DNA from: Clostridia bacterium
Lineage (GTDB): Bacteria; Bacillota; Clostridia; Oscillospirales; CAG-272
Length of the DNA: 64,000 nucleotides
Direction of reading: 5' to 3'
Assembly: GCA_017501225.1 (NCBI GenBank)
Contig: JAFVXH010000009.1
Coordinates: forward strand, 1-64,000
Shown here: positions 26,780 through 33,891 of the stretch, in pieces
Layout: every line of letters starts with the position of its first letter
How positions within the stretch are numbered: the first letter of the stretch is position 1
Position numbers and translations under genes: made by a program
Notes under the pieces: generated by a model
Seen by the model: only the letters and a program-made list of their open reading frames with translations
Database searches by the model: none
Told to the model about the DNA's origin: nothing

Positions 26780-27757
26780 TCAAAACAGCATTGCTGCGAT
26801 GTGCCTTGCGAGCAGCTCACGCCCTGCGGGATTGAGGTGTGTGCCGTCGGTTGCCGGGAAATACGTTGCTTTGTTGTATTTGTTGATCCCAAGCGCGTAA
26901 TAGTTATCGATAAAGGTCAGCTGATACTCCGTTGCGACCTCACCGCTCTTTGCCACAAAATCCGTAAGCTTTTTTCCATCGGCACGGGTACGGGTATTGC
27001 TGCCTTCCACAAAATTCCCGTCGGCGTCCATCCAGAAGCGATAGGTGGGAGAGCATACGAAAATGCGGACGTTGGGGAACGCCTCAAGGATCGTTTCGAT
27101 GCTGTATCGCAACGCTCCTGCGAATTTGGTGGTATCGTAAGGATCACTCTCATTTTCCAATGCGATACCGCCCGTAAAATCGTTTGTGCCGTATGCGATA
27201 GTAATGATATCAACCTTGGAAAAATCAATGGATTTCAACGTTGCAAGCGTTGCTTCAAAGTAGGCGGGGAGCTTGCCTTGCCCCTCCGTTGCGGCTACCT
27301 TTCCTGCCTCGATGGCTTGCTCTTGCACCAAGAAATTTCCGGACGCGATCGCATCGGCAAGCCGGTACATTCCGAATGCATCAAAATTGGCGATGGAGTG
27401 CTTTGCCATACGGCAGCCGCCAAACGCGCAGTTGTAAACCGTCCCGCCCGTGTATTCTGCCAAGAAGGACGATACGCTGTCCTCTCCGCGATAATTCCCA
27501 AAAATACTGTCGCCAAGGTTGACGATGACCTTGCCCTTAAGCGGAATGATTCCGTCTTTGCCGTCTTTTCCATCGGTTCCGTCGACGCCGTCTTTACCGT
27601 CGATGCCGTCTTTACCGTTGGCGCCGGGCTCACCCTGCGCGCCTTGGATTCCCTGAGGTCCTTGAGGTCCGGTTTCTCCGGGCTCGCATGCGACGAGCGC
27701 GCCCGCCATCATGGCAAGACAGAGCAAAAGTGTGATGATTTTTGAGAATTGCTTCAT
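26780..27757 (-). CDS. SGNH/GDSL-hydrolase lipoprotein with collagen-like repeats
   Basis: A 325-aa predicted lipoprotein: signal peptide with lipobox-like GALVAC (Cys 24), then uninterrupted G-x-y collagen-like triplets (about residues 29-70, GPQGPQG and GKDGIDG types), then an SGNH hydrolase domain. The hydrolase blocks are NLGDSIFGN (about 80, nucleophile Ser), YGTNDF (about 191) and DGTHLNP (about 303, catalytic Asp and His). It probably removes acyl or acetyl groups from an extracellular polymer. The collagen stalk would hold the enzyme away from the membrane. The start follows AAGGAG; the gene lies behind leader 2. Confidence 0.9.
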   Translation of the reverse strand: MKQFSKIITLLLCLAMMAGALVACEPGETGPQGPQGIQGAQGEPGANGKDGIDGKDGVDGTDGKDGKDGIIPLKGKVIVNLGDSIFGNYRGEDSVSSFLAEYTGGTVYNCAFGGCRMAKHSIANFDAFGMYRLADAIASGNFLVQEQAIEAGKVAATEGQGKLPAYFEATLATLKSIDFSKVDIITIAYGTNDFTGGIALENESDPYDTTKFAGALRYSIETILEAFPNVRIFVCSPTYRFWMDADGNFVEGSNTRTRADGKKLTDFVAKSGEVATEYQLTFIDNYYALGINKYNKATYFPATDGTHLNPAGRELLARHIAAMLF

Positions 27758-27783
27758 TGTTTTCTTTTCTCCTTATGTTTGGC

Positions 27784-27871
27784 TTTGCGTTTTTCTTCGG
27801 TGAAAATAAAAAAGTGCGCCAACCGAAGTCAGCGCACCGAAAAACGCAAACCCCAATTGTCGCCAAACAAA
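27784..27871 (-). repeat. Conserved 88-nt leader block, copy 2
   Basis: Differs from 26407-26494 at one base. Confidence 0.9.
27803..27837 (-). terminator. Attenuator terminator in leader 2
   Basis: Same stem, TTCG loop and TTTTTTATTTT tract as in leader 1. Confidence 0.8.
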
Positions 27872-28024
27872 CTCAAGAAAAAGACAAGTATACCTTGTAC
27901 CCTAACCTGACGGAATTTACATTTTTACCAAGTTCGTATCAATTAGGGTACGACAAAAAGAGCATAGCTATCCATTGCGGATAAATATACCTGCTTTTTC
28001 TTATTAAGTTTGTTTGGCTCTTTC

Positions 28025-28053
28025 ATTCTACCATACTTTTTTTCGTTTGTAAA
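28025..28053 (-). promoter_or_regulatory. Promoter of leader 2 / SGNH gene
   Basis: Minus strand: TTTACA (28053-28048), 17-bp spacer, TAGAAT (28030-28025). Confidence 0.75.
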
Positions 28054-28095
28054 GAAAAATTAAAAAATTCTATCGCAAATTCAAAATCAAAAAAG

Positions 28096-28121
28096 CGGGA
28101 AGCCGAGAGATCGGCTTCCCG
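28096..28121. repeat. Duplicated terminator-like hairpin upstream of leader 2
   Basis: CGGGAAGCCGA and its complement around a short loop, the same stem as the terminator at 26721-26750. The A/T-rich DNA between hairpin and promoter is also alike in both places, so terminator, promoter and leader form one duplicated block. Confidence 0.75.
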
Positions 28122-28163
28122 TTTCAGGGATTCTGGGTATCTGCAGGGAGCTAAGCGTATCTC

Positions 28164-28325
28164 AGCCTTCCTCCGGGAGGAAGGGGGACCGCCGAAAGGC
28201 GGTGGAAGGAGTCTGCGTGCACGAAGGCTTTACATTTCATTGTAAAATAGGTGTTCATCCATGGTTGCGCACTCTCCTTCCGTCATTTTCTTGCGAAAAT
28301 GCCACCTCCCTCTCGGAGGGAGGCT
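28164..28325. repeat. MITE/REP-like palindromic intergenic element
   Basis: About 162 bp with imperfect terminal inverted repeats (AGCCTTCCTCCGGGAGGAAGG at the left and the complement of AGCCTCCCTCCGAGAGGGAGG at the right) and internal hairpins (ACCGCCGAAAGGCGGT; CATTTTCTTGCGAAAATG). It contains no ORF of note. Similar CCTCCCTC-ended elements are, from general knowledge, common in gut Clostridia. Confidence 0.55.
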
Positions 28326-28348
28326 ATATGGATTATCAAGCAGAGATA

Positions 28349-28379
28349 AAAAAATCCCCCATGTGTGGGGGATTTTTTT
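28349..28379. terminator. spo0A terminator
   Basis: Thirteen-bp stem (28349-28361 with 28366-28378) with A and T runs on both sides, placed just past the spo0A stop on the minus strand. Confidence 0.88.
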
Positions 28380-28381
28380 CT

Positions 28382-29161
28382 TTAAAACATCTTATATTTC
28401 AATCGGAGATTATCCGCGATCATCGCGATGAACTCGGAATTGGTGGGCTTTCCTCTGTTGTTTTGGATGGTATAACCGAAATAGGCGTTGAGCGTATCCA
28501 CGTCACCTCTGTCCCATGCGACCTCGATCGCATGACGGATCGCACGCTCGACACGGCTGGTCGTGGTGGAATACTTCTTTGCGACGGAGGGGTAGAGAAC
28601 CTTTGTGACCGAATTGATGATGTCGCTGTCCTTGATCGTGAGCAGGATCGCGGTGCGCAGATACTGATAGCCCTTGATGTGCGCGGGTACACCGATCTGA
28701 TGAATGATCTGCGTAACCTGCGTTTCAATGTCAGGGGCTTGCTCGGTCTGCATCGCGCTGACCGCCTGAGTCTGGCCTCTCTTGGTGACAATGCTCTGGA
28801 TATGCTCGCACAGGCTGTTCATGTTGACGGGCTTGAGCAGGCAAAGATCCGCTCCCGCCTCGGTTGCCTGAATGAAGATGTTCTGATTGGATACCGACGA
28901 CACGATGATAAAGGCGGGTTGCGTGTCGTGTCCCCAATCCAAGCTCGCGCAGCTGCGCAGAACACCGATTCCGTCCAGCTTGGAAAGCCAGATGTCCATC
29001 AGCACCACGTCGGGATGCATCCGCGTGATCTTGAGCAGCGTTTCCTCGCCGTTGACCGCCTCCTCTAAGTTTCGGTATCCTGCACGCAAAAGACCTTCTC
29101 TCATCGCGGCGCGGTTTGCGGGGCTCTCATCGGCAATCAGAATTTTGGTTGTGTATTCCAT
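28382..29161 (-). CDS. spo0A: Sporulation master response regulator Spo0A
   Basis: Phosphorylated Spo0A activates entry into sporulation. The 259-aa protein has a receiver domain with acidic residues in ADESP, the phospho-Asp in VLMDIWL (about 56) and Lys in LLKPVN (about 106), then the Spo0A-specific DNA-binding domain with [15 protein letters not shown] and [13 protein letters not shown], which is essentially invariant in Spo0A. The ATG at 29161 is 10 nt after GGAGG. spoIVB, the usual neighbour in Clostridia, is not adjacent here. It has its own promoter and terminator. Confidence 0.97.
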   Translation of the reverse strand: MEYTTKILIADESPANRAAMREGLLRAGYRNLEEAVNGEETLLKITRMHPDVVLMDIWLSKLDGIGVLRSCASLDWGHDTQPAFIIVSSVSNQNIFIQATEAGADLCLLKPVNMNSLCEHIQSIVTKRGQTQAVSAMQTEQAPDIETQVTQIIHQIGVPAHIKGYQYLRTAILLTIKDSDIINSVTKVLYPSVAKKYSTTTSRVERAIRHAIEVAWDRGDVDTLNAYFGYTIQNNRGKPTNSEFIAMIADNLRLKYKMF

Positions 29162-29207
29162 GGTTCCATATTCCTCCAAAAAATAATACTGTGGTTCTTA
29201 CAGGAAT

Positions 29208-29236
29208 ATTTTACCATATTTTGGAAATTTTTGCAA
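29208..29236 (-). promoter_or_regulatory. spo0A promoter
   Basis: Minus strand: TTGCAA (29236-29231), 17-bp spacer, TAAAAT (29213-29208). This is a vegetative-type promoter; I did not find a convincing sigma-H site. Confidence 0.55.
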
Positions 29237-29278
29237 GGGGTACAAGCGCGAAATAATTGCCAAAAATTTCCATTTTTG

Positions 29279-29297
29279 ATTGGTAAATTTTACCAAT
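29279..29297. promoter_or_regulatory. Perfect 19-bp palindrome upstream of spo0A
   Basis: ATTGGTAAA-T-TTTACCAAT, centred about 55 bp upstream of the spo0A -35. It may be an operator, or an AT-rich transcription stop for the gene ending at 29324; it has no clear T-run. Confidence 0.4.
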
Positions 29298-29323
29298 TTG
29301 ATGTTTTTATGCAGAAAAAGAAA

Positions 29324-29716
29324 TTAATTTTTGGAGTGCTGGCAGGGCTCGTTGAAGAAATTTGTCAGATCCATCTCAAATCTGCCGTCGGCATTGCTCG
29401 AAAAACCGATCGCGCGGATCAGGGTTTCGTTGTCGTATTTCGCGTCGAAATAGGCGCGGTGCACGCCGCACAAATCGATAAAATTGAGCGTTGCGCGTCC
29501 CATGACGAACATGGGCTCGAACTCATATCCGTTCGGAATGTGCGCAAAATGAAGGATCCTTCCGCCTGTCGTATCCATGGTGAATTGGCAGATGCCACGA
29601 AGCTCACCGTCCACAAGTGCCTGATACGCCATCAGATCCGCGTCAAAGGGAATGCCGCAGCGCGCGCACAGCAGTTCCTGCTCTTTTTTTGTTTGAATGG
29701 GTAATACTTCCAGCAT
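29324..29716 (-). CDS. Small GNAT-like protein
   Basis: A 130-aa protein with central YQALVDGELRGICQFTM, which resembles the beta-strand core of GNAT acetyltransferases, and a later segment GVHRAYFDAKYDNE followed by AIGFSSNADGRF, like the end of that fold. The acyl-CoA loop Q/R-x-x-G-x-G/A is not clear, so activity is uncertain. It starts at 29716 after AAAGGAT, 14 nt downstream of the pseudouridine synthase gene and probably in its operon. Confidence 0.55.
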   Translation of the reverse strand: MLEVLPIQTKKEQELLCARCGIPFDADLMAYQALVDGELRGICQFTMDTTGGRILHFAHIPNGYEFEPMFVMGRATLNFIDLCGVHRAYFDAKYDNETLIRAIGFSSNADGRFEMDLTNFFNEPCQHSKN

Positions 29717-29730
29717 AATGGGTATCCTTT

Positions 29731-30459
29731 CTATTCCTTTTCCGTTTCTTTTCTTCCATATAAATATGCGACCTCGTCTGCGGTCAGCTCCCGCCACCTT
29801 CCAACGGGAAGGGAGGAGAGTGTTACCTCGCCGATCGCGACGCGCCTCAGACGCTTGACCGTCAGTCCTACCGCCCGGCACATCTTTCGGATCTGCCGAT
29901 TGCGTCCCTCATAGAGTGTCATTTCCAGTGTGTCGGTGTCCAACGTGCGCACTCCGACGGGTTGCAGGGCGTAGCCGTCGATCACCATAGGCGAGGCAAG
30001 CGTCAAAAGCTGCTCCTTGGTGGGAGCGGGCGACACTGTGACGTGATAGATCTTGGGAATTGTGTGCCTTGGATGCGTCAGCCGGTTGGTCAGCTCTCCG
30101 TCGTCGGTCAGAAGCAACAGTCCCTCGGAGTCCATATCAAGGCGCCCTACGGGATAGACGCGGCAGCCGACGCCCGATACAAGATCCAGCACGGTTTTTC
30201 TGCCTTTTTCGTCGCTTGCCGTGGTAACGTATCCACGCGGCTTGTGCAGCATGATATAGCGATGCTCCGCGCCCTGCTTGGGAAGCACGCGGACGCCGCG
30301 GTATTCTACCATATCCGAGTCTGCATCCACCTTGTCGCCAAGGCTTGCGACCCGTCCGTTGACAAGGACGCGGCCTGCGAGGATCTCTACCTCAGCCGCA
30401 CGGCGGGAAAGAACGCCGCAATCGGTAAAATATTTTTGCAATCGGATCTTTTCTGCCAT
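29731..30459 (-). CDS. rRNA pseudouridine synthase, RsuA/RluB family
   Basis: Converts a specific uridine of rRNA to pseudouridine. The 242-aa protein has an N-terminal S4 domain (residues 1-60, IRLQKYFTDCGVLSRRAAE) and the catalytic domain with Asp in GRLDMDSEGLLLLT (about residue 107) and the late motif YEGRNRQIRKM. The length suits RluB/RsuA; which rRNA position it modifies cannot be told. scpA-scpB-rluB clustering is common in Firmicutes, consistent with its neighbours. Start after AAGGAGG. Confidence 0.93.
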   Translation of the reverse strand: MAEKIRLQKYFTDCGVLSRRAAEVEILAGRVLVNGRVASLGDKVDADSDMVEYRGVRVLPKQGAEHRYIMLHKPRGYVTTASDEKGRKTVLDLVSGVGCRVYPVGRLDMDSEGLLLLTDDGELTNRLTHPRHTIPKIYHVTVSPAPTKEQLLTLASPMVIDGYALQPVGVRTLDTDTLEMTLYEGRNRQIRKMCRAVGLTVKRLRRVAIGEVTLSSLPVGRWRELTADEVAYLYGRKETEKE

Positions 30460-30514
30460 GCCGTCCTCCTTGTCATTTTTGAGTTTTGCTTTTATGGATA
30501 TCCGTTCGGACCCG

Positions 30515-31690
30515 TCAAAAGCCGAACAGAGATTTCAGCCAATTCCAAAAGCCTTTTTTCTTGGGGGCTTTTTTTACCTCATAGCACGCGATGAGCTCCA
30601 CGCTGCCAAGGCTTTCCTTTGTTCCGTCGCCGTTGGTATCGGCAAAGAAGCACACGCTGCCAACCGTTTTTCCCGCAGGCATCGGAGCGTAGGAAAAGCG
30701 GGGAAGGCAAACGGTCTTTGTGATCGCCTGAACATCCCTTGGAAGCGTGCGGGAAAGTCCCTCCGGATTGGTTACGACGACGTACTGCTCCTGCCCTCCC
30801 ACCAGGGGAAGCGGGATCTGAAATTCCTCCGCGGAGCAGAGAAGGTGCGTCCGGTAATTGGAAAATCCGTAATCAAGAAGCGACGCGTGATCGTCCCAAT
30901 CGTCGGGTGCGGAAAGCGTGACGGCAATCAGGAGCACGCCCTCGCGCTCGGCGGCGGATACCAAGCACCGCCCACTCTTTTTAGTAAATCCCGTTTTGAC
31001 CCCGATGCAGTCGCGATAGAGGTGCAGGAGCTTATTGTGATTGAGGAGCGTGCGGACACCGCCCGTTTCAGCGTTCGGGATGCTTGCGCGGGAGGTGGAA
31101 ACGATCTCGCGGAACAGTGAATTCTGCATCGCCTCCCGTGTCAGGATCGCAAGCTCGCGCGCGGTGGTGTAATGCTCCCCGTGGTCCAATCCGTGCGGAT
31201 TGACAAAATGCGTGTCCTTCAGTCCAAGCTCGGTCGCTTTCCGATTCATTTGCTCTGCGAACGCCTCCATGCTGCCCGAAAGACCGATGGCGATGGCAAG
31301 AGCGGCGTCGTTCGCGGATTCCAACAGCATCGCGTAGAGAAGCTCCTCAAGGGTGAGCTCCTCCCCCTGCGAGAGATAGATAGACGAGCCCTCCACGCCC
31401 ACAGCCTCGGGAGATACCTTGATGCGGGTATCCGGAGAGGCAAGCTCGAGGGCAACGAGAGCCGAAGCAATCTTGGTGGTGCTTGCCATGGGCATTCGGG
31501 TGTCGGCACTTTTCCCGTAGAGCAGCATACCGCTCTCCGCCTCCATCAGCACCGCAGCCTGAGCGGACACCGAGGGCATGGGCAGGGGAGCGTCCTCTGC
31601 CAAAGAAAGCCCTGAGGAATGGAAGGGGAGTGCGGAAAGAAGGCAGCAGAGTGCGAGCAAGCACGTAAGATAGGAACGCCATTTTGACAT
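30515..31690 (-). CDS. dacF: D-alanyl-D-alanine carboxypeptidase (DacF-like)
   Basis: Secreted penicillin-binding enzyme that trims the terminal D-Ala of peptidoglycan stem peptides. A signal peptide (1-30) precedes the S11 peptidase domain with SxxK in STTKIA (about 70), SxN in ESANDA (about 123) and KTG in KTGFTKKSG (about 232), followed by a C-terminal beta domain and a short amphipathic tail WNWLKSLFGF that probably holds it to the membrane. The length of 391 aa is typical. The context with ytfJ and scpAB suggests DacF, a sporulation-linked member. Its ribosome site lies in an inverted repeat (31700-31743). Confidence 0.92.
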   Translation of the reverse strand: MSKWRSYLTCLLALCCLLSALPFHSSGLSLAEDAPLPMPSVSAQAAVLMEAESGMLLYGKSADTRMPMASTTKIASALVALELASPDTRIKVSPEAVGVEGSSIYLSQGEELTLEELLYAMLLESANDAALAIAIGLSGSMEAFAEQMNRKATELGLKDTHFVNPHGLDHGEHYTTARELAILTREAMQNSLFREIVSTSRASIPNAETGGVRTLLNHNKLLHLYRDCIGVKTGFTKKSGRCLVSAAEREGVLLIAVTLSAPDDWDDHASLLDYGFSNYRTHLLCSAEEFQIPLPLVGGQEQYVVVTNPEGLSRTLPRDVQAITKTVCLPRFSYAPMPAGKTVGSVCFFADTNGDGTKESLGSVELIACYEVKKAPKKKGFWNWLKSLFGF

Positions 31691-31699
31691 AATAATACC

Positions 31700-31743
31700 C
31701 TCCGGAAAAATACAACGGTTGTTTCATTTATATTTTTCCGGAG
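31700..31743. promoter_or_regulatory. Perfect 13-bp inverted repeat overlapping the dacF ribosome site
   Basis: Arms 31700-31712 and 31731-31743 (CTCCGGAAAAATA type) flank an 18-nt loop. The dacF Shine-Dalgarno GGAGGG (31703-31698) is partly inside the stem, so the mRNA hairpin could limit translation, or the DNA could be a repressor site. No T-run follows, so it is not a usual terminator. Confidence 0.5.
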
Positions 31744-31763
31744 CGATATTTATGTGCGCCGTC

Positions 31764-32324
31764 TTAATTGTCGGTCAATTTCTTGGCAGCTCTGCGCTCA
31801 GCCTTTTCCTGAATGCGCTGGAGCTGACGGAGCTCCTTGTCGGTCAGGTGAGAGAGAATGGTCTCGTCCACGGTTGCCTGCAGCTCCTCGGGGATCTCGT
31901 CGGCAAGAGCTTCGTCCTCGTCATCCTCTTTTTCCTTATCCATGACGTTATCCAGCACGTTCTTGAAGCGCTCGAGAATGGCGGGCGCGTTCTCAAGCAG
32001 CTCGGTGACCTGCTCGATGGGGCTGGATTTATCCTGTGTCATGGGGATCATATCAACGGCACCCAAGGGCGACACCGTGATGATGCCGAGGGGCACGAGC
32101 GTAACGCCCGTTCCGCCACCGCCGCCGAACTTTTTGTTCTTTTCCTTGCCAATGTTGTCAAGGCCGCCCGAGGCAAAGCCGATCGACAGCTTGGAAACGG
32201 GGATGATGGTGGTGCCGCTGGGGGTATTGATGGGAGTACCCATGACGGTGTTGGCGTCCACGATCGAGCGGATCTGATCCAGAGAATTGTTGATGATGTC
32301 CTTGATAGAAGATTCAGTTCCCAT
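31764..32324 (-). CDS. ytfJ: GerW/YtfJ-family sporulation protein
   Basis: A 186-aa protein of the YtfJ family, required for normal germination in Bacillus and made in the forespore. Signature features are TPSGTTIIPVSKLSIGFASGG, a Gly-rich stretch KFGGGGGTGV, and SPLGAVDMIP. The C-terminal third is highly charged and helical. It lies directly after the DUF2953 gene, the ytfI-ytfJ order of B. subtilis. Confidence 0.92.
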   Translation of the reverse strand: MGTESSIKDIINNSLDQIRSIVDANTVMGTPINTPSGTTIIPVSKLSIGFASGGLDNIGKEKNKKFGGGGGTGVTLVPLGIITVSPLGAVDMIPMTQDKSSPIEQVTELLENAPAILERFKNVLDNVMDKEKEDDEDEALADEIPEELQATVDETILSHLTDKELRQLQRIQEKAERRAAKKLTDN

Positions 32325-32362
32325 AGTGGTTCTTCCTTTCCTGTATCGTAAATATGAAATGA

Positions 32363-33112
32363 TTAATGACTTGCTTTTGAATCGGTGTCCTGTCGCGCCA
32401 GTGCCTTATCTCCGGCGATCTTCTGCTCCTCGGAGAAGATGGAGTAGAGCTTCCACGCAAGGAGCAAGCCGTCCTTTGTACGGACGGACAGGCGGATGTC
32501 GATATCGGCGCGCGTTTTCTGCGAGGCGAAGTCCGCGACACATACGACGCTGTTCTCCTTTTGTACGACCTCCACAAAATGCTCGTCGATCCACTCAAGG
32601 AGATACGCAAGGCTTTGCGAGATCACGCCGTAGAGAATGGCGGTCTTGGCGGCATCGTCCGTGGCAACGTAGAGATGCAAGCGGCGCACGGTGAGTCGCA
32701 GCTGTCCTTGTGCCTCCGCGTGACAGCGGCGGATCAGGGCAAAGACCATTTCCAGATTTTCTTTTAGGTTTGGTGCGGGCGCGGTTGATTTGCTCGCTGT
32801 CGCTCCCTTTTTTCGCTTTTTGCGTTCGGCTCGAAGCCGCTTTCGCTCGGCTTTTCTGGCAAGCCGCCTCTGTCTGCGCCTCTCCCTTGCAAGCACGCGG
32901 TCGGGGTTGCGGCAGTTGGTAAGACCTCGGCGCTTTTTCTTGCTTTTCTGCTTGGAGGAAAAGAGCGTAAAGGGGATCCCAAGCACCGATACGGTGACCC
33001 GAACGGTATCACGGCACACGATACGCAGGGTGACTCTGCCAAAGTGAAAAAGGGGGATCAGGAGCAAAATCAGACCGACGATCACAGCCATGACGGTCAG
33101 AAAGACGTCCAT
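32363..33112 (-). CDS. ytfI: YtfI-like DUF2953 membrane protein
   Basis: A 249-aa protein: one N-terminal membrane helix (residues 3-22), a basic Arg/Lys-rich linker (about 50-105, probably coiled), then a DUF2953-type domain. The ATG at 33112 follows GGAG by 7 nt and starts next to the scpB stop (TGATATG). Longer in-frame extensions run back into scpB and are rejected. Function unknown; in Bacillus the pair with ytfJ is sporulation-linked. Confidence 0.8.
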   Translation of the reverse strand: MDVFLTVMAVIVGLILLLIPLFHFGRVTLRIVCRDTVRVTVSVLGIPFTLFSSKQKSKKKRRGLTNCRNPDRVLARERRRQRRLARKAERKRLRAERKKRKKGATASKSTAPAPNLKENLEMVFALIRRCHAEAQGQLRLTVRRLHLYVATDDAAKTAILYGVISQSLAYLLEWIDEHFVEVVQKENSVVCVADFASQKTRADIDIRLSVRTKDGLLLAWKLYSIFSEEQKIAGDKALARQDTDSKASH

Positions 33113-33113
33113 A

Positions 33114-33848
33114 TCAAAGCTCCTCGGTACGGTCGGAATTTTCGTTTTGAGATGCGGGGAGTGCCTCGACGCCGGCTTCGTAGATGACGTCGGTTTCCTC
33201 CGAGTCCTTGGCGGGTGCGTAATCGGCAGGAGCGGCCTCCTCCTTGATCGCCTCCTCCGTGCTTGCCTCCTCGACCTGTGATGCCGCAACGGACAACGCC
33301 TCGGTTTCGGGCAGCTCATCCAGAGAATGGATGCCGAACACGCGTAAGAACTTGTCGGTGGTGACGTAGAGCATCGGGCGTCCGGGAGCATCCAAGCGTC
33401 CTGCCGCCTCGATCAGTCCCTTATCAAGCAGGGAGTTGACGGCATAGGAGCTGTCCACACCGCGTACCAGATCCACAAAGGAGCGCGTGACGGGCTGATT
33501 GTATGCGACCACTGCCAGGACCTCCATGGAGGAGGCGGACAGGTTTCCGCCGCGGCGGATATCGAGTGCCTCGCGGATATAGGGAGCGTACTGCTCCTTG
33601 GTTGCAAGCTGGCAGGTGGTGGGGAAGCAGAGAAGCTGGATGCCGTGAATGGTGTCGGCATGCTCCAGATGCTCTGCGAGCTGACGGGTGATGCTCTTTA
33701 CCTCTTTCGCGGTCAATCCGAGCGCCTCTGCGATCTTTTCGTAGCGCATGGGGTGTCCCGCGGCAAAGAGAATTGCCTCAACGGCTTGGAAGCGCTCCTG
33801 CTCGGTGGCAAGAGGCTCGAGTGTTACAGTCGTTTTCTTATCTTCCAT
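33114..33848 (-). CDS. scpB: Segregation and condensation protein B
   Basis: Winged-helix partner of the SMC-ScpA kleisin ring that organises and segregates the chromosome. The 244-aa protein contains the ScpB signatures ILFAAGHPM, LSASSMEVLAVVAYNQPVTR and the later PGRPMLYVTT. The tail after about residue 190 is long, acidic and Ala-rich, more than most ScpB proteins carry. It lies 43 nt after scpA in the usual scpA-scpB order. Confidence 0.95.
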   Translation of the reverse strand: MEDKKTTVTLEPLATEQERFQAVEAILFAAGHPMRYEKIAEALGLTAKEVKSITRQLAEHLEHADTIHGIQLLCFPTTCQLATKEQYAPYIREALDIRRGGNLSASSMEVLAVVAYNQPVTRSFVDLVRGVDSSYAVNSLLDKGLIEAAGRLDAPGRPMLYVTTDKFLRVFGIHSLDELPETEALSVAASQVEEASTEEAIKEEAAPADYAPAKDSEETDVIYEAGVEALPASQNENSDRTEEL

Positions 33849-33891
33849 ATCGGTGTCAAAATCCTTTCTGCTTCGATCGTTGTGCTAAGGA

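Larger units (their letters stand above)
27758..28019 (-). ncRNA. Structured leader 2 (paralogue of leader 1)
   Basis: The 5' UTR of the SGNH gene has the same plan as leader 1. The closing arms are 27986-28018 with 27862-27892, the inner stem 27943-27951 with 27897-27905, a small hairpin core at 27935-27911, and the conserved 88-nt block 27784-27871. Outer and inner stems differ in sequence from leader 1 yet stay complementary. The switching segment UUUGCGUUUUU (27850-27840) can pair with 27794-27784 or with AAAAAUGUAAA in the core (27926-27916), where both C-to-U changes preserve pairing as G-U. Confidence 0.65.

Noticed and set aside
26385-28019. Assigning the paired leaders to c-di-GMP, SAM or another known riboswitch
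   Set aside because: None of the conserved core motifs of those classes that I know are present; naming a ligand would be a guess.
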